Of a stretch of DNA of 10,437 bases, positions 1-5,987 are shown piece after piece. The translations under genes were made by a program, and so were the position numbers. Within the stretch, counting starts at the first letter, position 1; the number at the start of each line of letters is the position of its first letter. The notes under the pieces are model-generated. The model was not told the origin of the DNA, did no database searches, and saw only the letters and a list, made by a program, of their open reading frames with translations. Source of the stretch: Dehalococcoidia bacterium (GTDB lineage Bacteria; Chloroflexota; Dehalococcoidia; GIF9; AB-539-J10); contig DAOUTC010000032.1 of the NCBI GenBank assembly GCA_030626915.1, positions 1-10,437 on the forward strand, in the 5' to 3' direction.

Positions 1-458
1 ATACTGATACTCATATTGATACAGCGGCTCGTTTTGTTAATGAGTCCACTGTGCTTTACGCCTGGGCAGAGGAGGAGGCAGAGCCCCGTTATTCTATGTT
101 AAAGAAGCACTATGAAGAATTGCGAGAGGCAACCACTGAGTCAGGTAAACCTTTAACCCTGGTACCTCTTCCTGTACCAAAGGGTGGTGTACACTCAACG
201 TCCAAGATAGGGGCAGGAGGAGGTATTGCAGAATCATTAGCTCCAGTTTATACTGACGCCACCTACACCAATTATCTTGTAGCTAACGGTGTCATATTGG
301 TACCTGTTTTTGGTAACGTTAATGATGACCGCGCTAAGAGAATTATAGGTGAGCAATTCCCTGATAGAGAAATCATCGGAATTAATTGTGTGGCACTTTC
401 AGAAAATGGAGGTGAAATCCACTGCGTAACACAACAGCAGCCAGCAGGCATCCCATAG
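1..458 (+). CDS. aguA: Agmatine deiminase, C-terminal part (5' end outside window)
   Basis: Partial gene: the frame is open from base 3, giving 151 visible residues. Agmatine deiminase hydrolyses agmatine to N-carbamoylputrescine and ammonia in the cytoplasm. Visible residues begin with a THID-type segment (fragment residues 3-6) followed by ARFV, the place of the conserved His-Asp of the guanidino-modifying fold. Then comes a stretch reading ANGVILVPVFG, an F-P-D-R-E-I-(I/V)-G-I segment, and the terminal GGEIHCVTQQQP motif. Its Cys (fragment residue 141) is the expected catalytic nucleophile, ten residues from the end as usual for the family. An ATG-like internal start at 51 (GTG) should be ignored, because homologous sequence continues upstream of it. 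The usual Gly before the active-site His appears as Thr. The stop is TAG. The carbamate kinase downstream supports a catabolic agmatine pathway, although the carbamoyltransferase is not in view. Confidence 0.88.
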   Translation, partial: TDTHIDTAARFVNESTVLYAWAEEEAEPRYSMLKKHYEELREATTESGKPLTLVPLPVPKGGVHSTSKIGAGGGIAESLAPVYTDATYTNYLVANGVILVPVFGNVNDDRAKRIIGEQFPDREIIGINCVALSENGGEIHCVTQQQPAGIP

Positions 459-503
459 ATACGGTAAGTTCGAAAGAGACATAGTATCTTTATATATGTT
501 ACC

Positions 504-560
504 GGGAGTGTGTTAACCTAGACGGCAGTTGTTGTTAATACACTCCCATAATGACTTTTT
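504..560 (+). terminator. Long hairpin downstream of agmatine deiminase, putative terminator
   Basis: Bases 504-517 pair with 534-547 as a 14-bp stem containing one G-U pair, around a 16-nt loop. A run of five T (556-560) follows after an 8-nt gap. The strength and position suit a transcription terminator for the agmatine deiminase operon, but the T-run is not directly attached, so a regulatory or processing hairpin is also possible. A weaker competing pairing is visible between CGGTAA (462-467) and TTACCG (499-504). Confidence 0.5.
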
Positions 561-584
561 ATCCCAAAGCTTTGAGTAAAATAG

Positions 585-590
585 TATAAT
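585..590 (+). promoter_or_regulatory. Putative -10 box for carbamate kinase
   Basis: A perfect TATAAT lies 25 nt before the ATG at 616, just after the hairpin at 504-547. No good -35 hexamer is present at 16-18 bp spacing, so the promoter would be weak or activator-dependent. A Shine-Dalgarno-like AGAAGGG (604-610) stands 5 nt before the ATG. The arrangement suggests that carbamate kinase can be transcribed separately from the agmatine deiminase gene. Confidence 0.45.
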
Positions 591-615
591 TATTGTTTTA
601 TTAAGAAGGGAAGAC

Positions 616-1566
616 ATGAATAAGATAGCTGTATTAGCAATTGGAGGGAACTCGCTGATTAAGGATAAAGAACATGAATCAGCAGAAGATGAGTACAAAG
701 CAGTATGTGAAACAGCGGTACATATTGCTGGTGTAGTGGAGCAAGGTTATGAACTTGTTATTACACATGGGAACGGACCTCAAGTAGGTTTTGCTCTTAG
801 AAGAGCAGAGATTGCTTATCATACTTCGGGGATGCCTTTCGTTCCACTTGAAAGGTGTGACGCAGATACGCAGGGAGGAATTGGTTATCAAATTCAACAA
901 GCACTGGATAATGAATTTAAAAAGCGAGGGATAGATAAAAAGGCAGTAGCAGTTGTTACTCAGGTTATCGTTGATTCTAGAGACCCCTCATTTGCCAACC
1001 CAAGCAAACCAATCGGGACTTTTTATACCAAAGAACAAGCCGATAAACTGATGAGGGAACATCCCCGCCGGGTTTATGCTGAGGATGCAGGCAGAGGTTA
1101 TAGAAGGATGGTTGCCTCTCCCATGCCATTAGAGATTGTAGAAAAAGATGCAATCAAAGAGCTTGTCCAAAAGGGTTTTGTTGTAGTGGGTGTTGGGGGC
1201 GGTGGGATTCCAGTCATAAGGAATGAGGAAGGGAATCTGAAGGGGGTTGCAGCGGTCATTGATAAAGATGCTTCATCCAGTCTCCTTGCATGTGATATTG
1301 GTGCAGACCTATTTGTTATTTCTACCACGGTGGAAAAAGTTTATATAAATTTTGGGAAAGCAAATCAGGAAGCACTGGATAGAATTACAGTTGCTGAGGC
1401 AAAGAAGTATATTGAACAAGGGGAATTTGCTAAAGGGAGTATGCTCCCCAAGATTCAAGCAATTATAAGGTTCCTTGAAGCAGGTGGAAAAGAAGCAATT
1501 GTGACCAATCCAGAATCTATTGAAAATGCCTTAAGAGGTGAAGCAGGAACTCACATTGTGCCATAA
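616..1566 (+). CDS. arcC: Carbamate kinase
   Basis: This 316-residue protein has the standard length for carbamate kinase, a cytoplasmic amino-acid-kinase-fold enzyme. It converts carbamoyl phosphate and ADP to ATP, CO2 and ammonia. Visible hallmarks are AIGGNSL (8-14), THGNGPQVG (50-58), the family signature KPIGTFY (131-137), a glycine-rich VGGGGIPV (193-200), AVIDKD (213-218) and SMLPKI (275-280). The last segment holds the lysine expected to contact the phosphate. The ATG has a good ribosome binding site 5 nt upstream. With agmatine deiminase upstream, the likely source of carbamoyl phosphate is phosphorolysis of N-carbamoylputrescine, as in fermentative agmatine pathways; a putrescine carbamoyltransferase would have to lie left of the window. 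Carbamoyl phosphate from citrulline or from purine breakdown cannot be excluded. The gene is intact and nothing is odd about it. Confidence 0.96.
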   Translation: MNKIAVLAIGGNSLIKDKEHESAEDEYKAVCETAVHIAGVVEQGYELVITHGNGPQVGFALRRAEIAYHTSGMPFVPLERCDADTQGGIGYQIQQALDNEFKKRGIDKKAVAVVTQVIVDSRDPSFANPSKPIGTFYTKEQADKLMREHPRRVYAEDAGRGYRRMVASPMPLEIVEKDAIKELVQKGFVVVGVGGGGIPVIRNEEGNLKGVAAVIDKDASSSLLACDIGADLFVISTTVEKVYINFGKANQEALDRITVAEAKKYIEQGEFAKGSMLPKIQAIIRFLEAGGKEAIVTNPESIENALRGEAGTHIVP

Positions 1567-1642
1567 AAAATTTATTCTGCGATAATTAGAAGGTCTATAA
1601 AATCAATGATAATGAAAATGAAGTAATCCAGGTTTCTTTAAA

Positions 1643-3448
1643 ATGAAATTTTATCAAATCGATTTTAAACCCGTGAGCAAAAGTGGAAAGTGTAAAAGCA
1701 ATCAGTCACTTTTAGATTGTGCACATCAATCAGGTCCGGGCATAGTTAGCATATGCGGAGGTCATGGACGCTGTGGATGCTGTAAAGTGCAAATTCTGGA
1801 AGGAGCTGTTTCAGAACCCACAGAGAGCGAACTGAAGGTTTTTTCACCTCAAGAATTAGGGAAAGGCTGGAGGTTGGCCTGCCAGACATATCCAGAAGGC
1901 GATGTAGAATTGCTTGTGCCACCGGGGTCGATGACCACGATGCAGAGGCTTCAAATAGAAGGTCTTGAGATTGCTGTTATTCCAGAGCCGCTAGTTAGTT
2001 CCTATAACGTCTCTCTGCCAGCTCCTTCCATGTCAGACTTGCAAGCTGATGCTGAGCGCATATTAGAGAGGTTAAAAAATTGTAACACTATCGATATTGA
2101 GGTGCTAAAAAAATCCTCTCCTTTATTACGGTCATGGAACTGGGAAGCTAAAGTTTTTGTACGGGGTAACGAAGTAGTAGCTATCGGCCCCCAGTCTAGT
2201 CGCCAATTGGGACTGGCTGTGGATTTAGGCAGTACAAAAATAGCTGCTTATTTAATGGATTTGGAAAGTGGTGAAACTTTAGCCGCTAGAGGAGTTATGA
2301 ACCCTCAATTTGCTTACGGAGAGGATATTGTTACTCGCCTTTCCCTTGTTTTAGAGAAAAAGGGGCAAGGGAGATTGATGCAGAAGTTGGTCATAGATGA
2401 ATTAAACAGGCTATTAGTTGAGCTATGCACTGAGGTTGATGCTCAGCCAGATGAAGTTGTGGAAGCTGTAATAGTAGGAAATACTGCTATGCATCATCTT
2501 CTCTTAAAGTTGCCAGTGAGACAATTGGCATATGCTCCCTATATACCGGCAGTGAAAGGCGCTCTAGATATTAAAGCTCGAGATTTAGGACTTGATATAG
2601 CGCCAGGAGCTTATGTACACATATTGCCAAATATTGCTGGTTTTGTGGGAGCTGATCATGTAGCGATGTTATTATCTACAAAAGAAATTTGGCAAAAAGA
2701 GGATTTAGTCTTGGCTATTGATATTGGTACAAACAGCGAGGTTTCTTTAATAGGTAATGGTGAAATAACTAGTGTATCCTGTGCCTCAGGTCCCGCATTT
2801 GAAGGAGCAGAGATCAAAGACGGCATGCGAGCTACCACTGGAGCAATAGAACGACTGAGGATATCAAATGACGTTGTTGATTATGTCACCATTGATGAAG
2901 CTAAGCCAGTTGGAATTTGTGGCTCTGGCATATTGGATGCCATAGCGCAGCTCCGTTTAGCTGGTGTAGTAGATAAAAGTGGCAGGATGCTGAATAATCA
3001 TCCTCGAGTGCGTGACAACAAAGACGGACGCGAGTTTATTATTGTTAGTGAGGAAGAAAGGGATGGGCTTCCAGCAATTACCATTACTCAAAACGATGTG
3101 CGAGCGATACAATTAGCTAAAGGGGCACTAAGGTCTGGTGTTCAAGTTCTTTTGGATACACGGAACCACTCTTCAGAGGAAATAAAAAGAGTGGTCATCG
3201 CTGGGGCTTTTGGCAGTTACATTGATGTTTCAAGTGCAATGGCTATTGGAATGTTGCCATCTCTTCCCCTGAATCGTTTTGAACAGGTAGGAAATGCTGC
3301 TGGCATGGGAGCTAAACTAGCTTTAGTTTCTAGAAGCAAACGTGCGGAGGCACAAGAAATAGCTTCCAGAGTTCATTATATTGAGTTGGCTGCTGCCCCT
3401 GATTATGCCAAAATTCTTGTTAAGGCCACTAATATAGATGAATATTAA
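1643..3448 (+). CDS. Reductive activator of corrinoid enzymes (2Fe-2S ferredoxin + ASKHA/DUF4445 ATPase)
   Basis: A 601-residue two-part protein of the COG3894/RACE type (relatives: RamA, AcsV). These proteins use ATP to return inactive Co(II) corrinoid proteins to the active Co(I) state. The N-terminal ~95 residues form a plant-type 2Fe-2S ferredoxin domain with ligands C38, C44, C47 and C80; an extra C46 directly precedes C47, where many relatives have Lys. A linker covers about 95-185. The ASKHA domain then shows LAVDLGSTK (191-199), IVGNTAMHH (277-285), AIDIGTNSE (358-366), SCASGPAFEGAEI (379-391), CGSGILDAIA (426-435) and VIAGAFGSYI (518-527), the expected nucleotide-binding elements. 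The ATG start gives the usual ferredoxin beginning, but its ribosome binding site is weak. The 3' end overlaps pylSc by 11 bp, so the two are probably co-translated. That neighbour suggests the partner is a corrinoid protein of a methylamine methyltransferase; no such gene is in view. Confidence 0.93.
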   Translation: MKFYQIDFKPVSKSGKCKSNQSLLDCAHQSGPGIVSICGGHGRCGCCKVQILEGAVSEPTESELKVFSPQELGKGWRLACQTYPEGDVELLVPPGSMTTMQRLQIEGLEIAVIPEPLVSSYNVSLPAPSMSDLQADAERILERLKNCNTIDIEVLKKSSPLLRSWNWEAKVFVRGNEVVAIGPQSSRQLGLAVDLGSTKIAAYLMDLESGETLAARGVMNPQFAYGEDIVTRLSLVLEKKGQGRLMQKLVIDELNRLLVELCTEVDAQPDEVVEAVIVGNTAMHHLLLKLPVRQLAYAPYIPAVKGALDIKARDLGLDIAPGAYVHILPNIAGFVGADHVAMLLSTKEIWQKEDLVLAIDIGTNSEVSLIGNGEITSVSCASGPAFEGAEIKDGMRATTGAIERLRISNDVVDYVTIDEAKPVGICGSGILDAIAQLRLAGVVDKSGRMLNNHPRVRDNKDGREFIIVSEEERDGLPAITITQNDVRAIQLAKGALRSGVQVLLDTRNHSSEEIKRVVIAGAFGSYIDVSSAMAIGMLPSLPLNRFEQVGNAAGMGAKLALVSRSKRAEAQEIASRVHYIELAAAPDYAKILVKATNIDEY

Positions 3449-4271
3449 TTTTTCCAAGGTTCAAAAACAACGTTTAAGGGAGTTAGATGCTCCTTTAAAC
3501 CTTCAAGAGAAGTCATTTTCCAGCGTTCAAGACCGGGATGAAGCCTTCCGTGACATAGAACAGCAGCTCGTAAGGCAGGGTAAGCAACATTTACTGGAGA
3601 TACGGAATACTAGCCGTCGTCCTGCGCTTTGTGAACTGGAGACTAAGCTTACAAATGTGCTTGTCAAGAATGGCTTTGTTCAAGTAGTCACGCCGATTAT
3701 CTTGGCTAAGGGCATGCTGGCAAAGATGTCAATTACGCCAGAGCAGCCGTTGTTTAAGCAAGTATTTTGGGTAAGCGAGGATAAATGTTTAAGACCAATG
3801 TTAGCGCCAAATCTCTATTATCTTTTGGGTGAATTTGCCCGTTTGTATGAGAAACCAATACGAGTTTTTGAAGTTGGGCCTTGTTTCCGCAAGGACTCAA
3901 AAGGTGGCCATCACTTGAACGAGTTTACCATGCTGAACCTTGTAGAGCTCGGCTCGCCTGAAGAGAGGGGAAAACAAAGATTGGAGGAGCTTGCTGCTAT
4001 AGTAATGGAGGCTGCCGGGATAAAAGATTATCAGCTGATTCCTGCGTCATCGGAAGTGTATGGTGAAACAGTTGATGTTGTTGCTGGTTTAGAAGTTGGT
4101 TCAGGGGTTATAGGTCCCAACGCCTTAGATGCTCAATGGGGGTGGGTTGACCCCTGGGTAGGAATAGGATTTGGATTGGAAAGGCTCATTATGGTTAGCA
4201 AGGGGCATCAAAATATTCAAAGAGTAGGACGTGCCCTGATGTATTTTGATGGTGTGCGTCTGAATATCTAA
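3438..4271 (+). CDS. pylSc: Pyrrolysyl-tRNA synthetase, catalytic subunit (bacterial split form)
   Basis: Class II synthetase that charges tRNA-Pyl (anticodon CUA) with pyrrolysine, allowing UAG to be read as the 22nd amino acid. At 277 residues it is close to the length of bacterial PylSc proteins, and its N-terminus (FSKVQKQRLREL) is of the Desulfitobacterium type, which supports the ATG at 3438. Motif 2 shows FEVGPCFRK (144-152, Arg151) and motif 3 GFGLERL (244-250, Arg249). Pocket residues known from the Methanosarcina mazei enzyme are recognisable: Y127 (Y306), L130 (L309), N167 (N346), Y208 (Y384) and W240 (W417). V169 takes the place of C348. The tRNA-binding N-terminal domain of archaeal PylS is absent, as is normal in bacteria, where a separate PylSn supplies it. 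The gene overlaps the corrinoid activator gene by 11 bp. No pylB, C, D, Sn or tRNA-Pyl is visible nearby. I am very sure of the family; charging activity is inferred. Confidence 0.96.
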   Translation: MNINFSKVQKQRLRELDAPLNLQEKSFSSVQDRDEAFRDIEQQLVRQGKQHLLEIRNTSRRPALCELETKLTNVLVKNGFVQVVTPIILAKGMLAKMSITPEQPLFKQVFWVSEDKCLRPMLAPNLYYLLGEFARLYEKPIRVFEVGPCFRKDSKGGHHLNEFTMLNLVELGSPEERGKQRLEELAAIVMEAAGIKDYQLIPASSEVYGETVDVVAGLEVGSGVIGPNALDAQWGWVDPWVGIGFGLERLIMVSKGHQNIQRVGRALMYFDGVRLNI

Positions 4272-4489
4272 CTATCAACAACTTCAATAGTTTTATTCTT
4301 GCTTTTAAATCCACTTAGAATCCTTACTTGACTTTGGGAAACCTCAAAGTGCGCTGCCAGTAATTTAATGACTGCTTGGTTAGCTCTGCCTTCCTTGGGC
4401 GGCTCTTTAACCTTCACTATAAGCTTATTCCCCTCCTGGCTGATTTCTTCAGTTTTTGAGTTAGCCTTTACCTTGACTTGAATCTTCAC
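4268..4489 (-). CDS. DUF167/YggU family protein
   Basis: A 73-residue protein of the small DUF167/YggU family, whose biochemical role is unknown. Family features visible are the basic MKIQVKVKANSK start, the central V-K-E-P-P-x-E-G-(R/K)-A-N motif (about residues 27-37), and the V-R-I-L-S-G-x-x-S-(K/R)-x-K segment near the end. It starts with GTG 29 nt inside the 3' end of mtaB, behind a GGGGAG ribosome binding site, so it is translationally coupled to mtaB. The stop codon is TAG and overlaps by 4 bp the stop of the convergent pylSc. Family membership is secure; function is not known. Confidence 0.88.
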   Translation of the reverse strand: MKIQVKVKANSKTEEISQEGNKLIVKVKEPPKEGRANQAVIKLLAAHFEVSQSQVRILSGFKSKNKTIEVVDS

Positions 4490-5840
4490 TGACTAGCTCT
4501 CCCCACATGCCCTGGTGGTAAAATCCCTCTAACTTAACCGGTGCTATTTTGTTAGTCAAGGACTTTTCGCTTTGAGTAAATACCCTGATATAGTTGTCGG
4601 TCAAGCCGGAATATATGCCACTTCTGAAATTCGTTTCTTTCTCCCATAAGACAGGCATAGTTCGCCCTAGAAATTGCGCATAAAAGCTATATTTGCAATA
4701 TCTGGCCAGTTCTAGCATCTGCTGAGCTCGTTCCTTTTTCACCTGCTCCCTTACTTGCTCAGGCATTTTGGCTGCTGCTGTTCCAGGGCGAGGCGAGAAA
4801 GGGAAAACATGGATATTGGCAAAGCCAGCTTGCCGGCAAAAACGAAAGCTTTGCTCAAATTCTCCCTCACTTTCCCCCGGAAAGCCAACCATAACATCGG
4901 TAGTGATGGCTACATCGGGTATTGCCTGTCTAATTAAAGTTACTGTTTTTTGATAATCATCCAATGAGTAGCATCGTTTCATCCTCTGGAGGATAGCATC
5001 GCTTCCACTTTGAAGAGCTAGATGGAAATGCCGACAAAGCCTGGACCCTTCGCTAGCGCTCAGGGCAGTGTCTTGCCATAAGGCAAGAAACTCGGCAGAG
5101 ATTTCTTGTGGCTGTAGCGAAGAGAGACGCAGCCTCTTAACGTCTGTATTATGGAGAATGCGCTCTATTAAACCTCTGAGGTCGGTGCCATTATGGCTAT
5201 AGCAGCCCACTTTAGTTCCAGTGAGAACGACTTCCTTATAGCCAACGGTTACCTTCTGCTTAATTTCCTCAATTATTTGAGAGGCAGACAAAGAATACTC
5301 ATAAGCCCTTACTCGGGGCACAATACAATAGGTGCAAGGACTGTGGCAGCCATCTTGAATCTTTATCAGGCTGCGAACTCTAGTGTTGTAAGGGATGTGG
5401 GGCTGTTTTGTTTTTTCTTGGCTACGAGGTTGCTTCGCTTCCCCCTCGCTACTCTCAGGGCTTCGGCTCCTCGCAATGACATTACTTTGACTTCTAGCCC
5501 CTTTTACAACCTCAAGCAAATGCTCTTTTCCTTCATTGTCAATGACAAGGTCAGCAATTTGAGCTAGCTCTTGAGAAGCTCGCTGAGCATAGCAACCTGT
5601 AGCAATGATTAAAGCCTCAGGGTTTTTTCGTCTAACTAACCTGAGCCAGTGGCGCGACTTGCGGTCAGCGATATGAGTTACTGTACAGGTATTGACAATA
5701 TAAATGTCAGCTATATCGTTAGGAGATACAAGATGATATCCAGCTGCGTTAAACTGACCAGCTAGAAAGTCTGTTTCTGCTTGATTGAGCTTGCATCCTA
5801 ACGTATAGAAAGTTACCCTTATATTTCCGTTTCCAATCAT
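4461..5840 (-). CDS. mtaB: tRNA (t6A37)-methylthiotransferase MtaB-like radical SAM enzyme
   Basis: A 459-residue MiaB-like methylthiotransferase, expected to convert t6A at position 37 of certain tRNAs into ms2t6A. The N-terminal UPF0004 domain starts with TLGCKLNQAE (13-22), the MtaB signature, and carries the auxiliary cluster cysteines C16, C52 and C83. The radical SAM domain has the CxxxCxxC triad C165, C169, C172 in KIQDGCHSPCTYCIVP. Further motifs are LTGTKVG (206-212), LALQSGSD (274-281), TTDVMVGFPGE (313-323) and FPFSPRPGT (346-354). A TRAM-like RNA-binding region covers roughly 385-453. TLGCKxNQ and QDGC favour MtaB over MiaB or RimO. Two insertions stand out, about residues 120-141 and 257-266; both are encoded by palindromic repeats and leave the frame open. 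The first falls in the linker between the UPF0004 and radical SAM domains, the second just before the LQSG motif. The promoter suggests leaderless translation from the ATG at 5840. The next gene overlaps its 3' end. Confidence 0.93.
   Translation of the reverse strand: MIGNGNIRVTFYTLGCKLNQAETDFLAGQFNAAGYHLVSPNDIADIYIVNTCTVTHIADRKSRHWLRLVRRKNPEALIIATGCYAQRASQELAQIADLVIDNEGKEHLLEVVKGARSQSNVIARSRSPESSEGEAKQPRSQEKTKQPHIPYNTRVRSLIKIQDGCHSPCTYCIVPRVRAYEYSLSASQIIEEIKQKVTVGYKEVVLTGTKVGCYSHNGTDLRGLIERILHNTDVKRLRLSSLQPQEISAEFLALWQDTALSASEGSRLCRHFHLALQSGSDAILQRMKRCYSLDDYQKTVTLIRQAIPDVAITTDVMVGFPGESEGEFEQSFRFCRQAGFANIHVFPFSPRPGTAAAKMPEQVREQVKKERAQQMLELARYCKYSFYAQFLGRTMPVLWEKETNFRSGIYSGLTDNYIRVFTQSEKSLTNKIAPVKLEGFYHQGMWGELVSEDSSQGKG
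5046..5065. repeat. Short palindromic element inside mtaB
   Basis: The segment runs from CCCTT to CAGGG around a perfect 8-bp palindrome, CGCTAGCG (5051-5058), with complementary CCCT/AGGG ends. On the coding strand it encodes about LSASEG, residues that look inserted between the LALWQD and SRLCRH parts of MtaB. A similar module, CCCxTCGCTA...TCAGGG, occurs inside the larger element at 5425-5481. Dispersed copies elsewhere in the genome are likely but cannot be seen here. Confidence 0.5.
5425..5481. repeat. 57-bp imperfect palindromic repeat inserted in mtaB
   Basis: The element begins with CGAGGTTGCTTCG (5425-5437) and ends with CTTCGGCTCCTCG (5461-5473) plus CAATGACA. CGAGG/CCTCG form the outer stem. 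It encodes about 20 low-complexity, charged residues (roughly 120-141) in the linker before the radical SAM domain of MtaB, where no conserved motif would be disrupted. Its centre (5442-5460) matches the module at 5046-5065. This looks like a mobile palindromic repeat that landed in frame, comparable in principle to the protein-coding palindromic elements of Rickettsia. Confidence 0.6.
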
Positions 5841-5848
5841 TGATATGG

Positions 5849-5878
5849 ATTATATTTGTTACTTTCTGTTATTGTCCA
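5849..5878 (-). promoter_or_regulatory. Promoter of mtaB (leaderless)
   Basis: On the minus strand, TGGACA (5873-5878; 5 of 6 matches to the -35 consensus) and a perfect TATAAT (5849-5854) are separated by 18 bp. Only 8 nt lie between the -10 box and the mtaB ATG (5838-5840), so transcription should begin at or within a few bases of the start codon. No Shine-Dalgarno sequence is present, which agrees with a leaderless mRNA. Confidence 0.6.
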
Positions 5879-5882
5879 GCAA

Positions 5883-5972
5883 TTTTGTCATTCCTTATCT
5901 GAGTTTATTTTAAAAGTGTAATGCTCATCCTGGGGGAACTCAAATATTACTCACCACAAAACGAGGACAAAA
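5883..5972. repeat. Inverted-repeat-bounded 90-bp intergenic segment
   Basis: The gap between panC and mtaB is bounded by TTTTGTC (5883-5889) and its exact complement GACAAAA (5966-5972). An inner TGAGTT (5900-5905) is complementary to AACTCA (5937-5942). There is no open reading frame. The segment could be a solo insertion-sequence end or MITE-like remnant, or a weak terminator region for panC. No typical terminator with a T-run follows panC. Confidence 0.3.
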
Positions 5973-5987
5973 CACTGGAAGAGCTAT

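Noticed and set aside
504..548. A 7-bp GGGAGTG/CACTCCC stem followed by A, resembling a tRNA acceptor, with CTA in the loop (possible tRNA-Pyl).
   Set aside because: The pairing continues for 14 bp into one simple hairpin of only 44 nt. There are no D, anticodon or T arms, so it is not a tRNA.
1567..1642. A 76-bp gap of tRNA-like length before the corrinoid activator gene.
   Set aside because: It is AT-rich, with no cloverleaf arms or T-loop sequence. A TATAAA at 1596-1601 has no convincing -35 partner.
5193..5567. A 124-residue plus-strand open frame opposite mtaB, and many similar open frames opposite panB, panC, DUF2520 and P1 peptidase genes.
   Set aside because: They are antisense to well-recognised conserved genes and show no family features or ribosome binding sites.
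4461..5840. Annotation as MiaB or RimO.
   Set aside because: TLGCKLNQAE at the start and KIQDGC before the radical SAM triad are typical of the MtaB branch.
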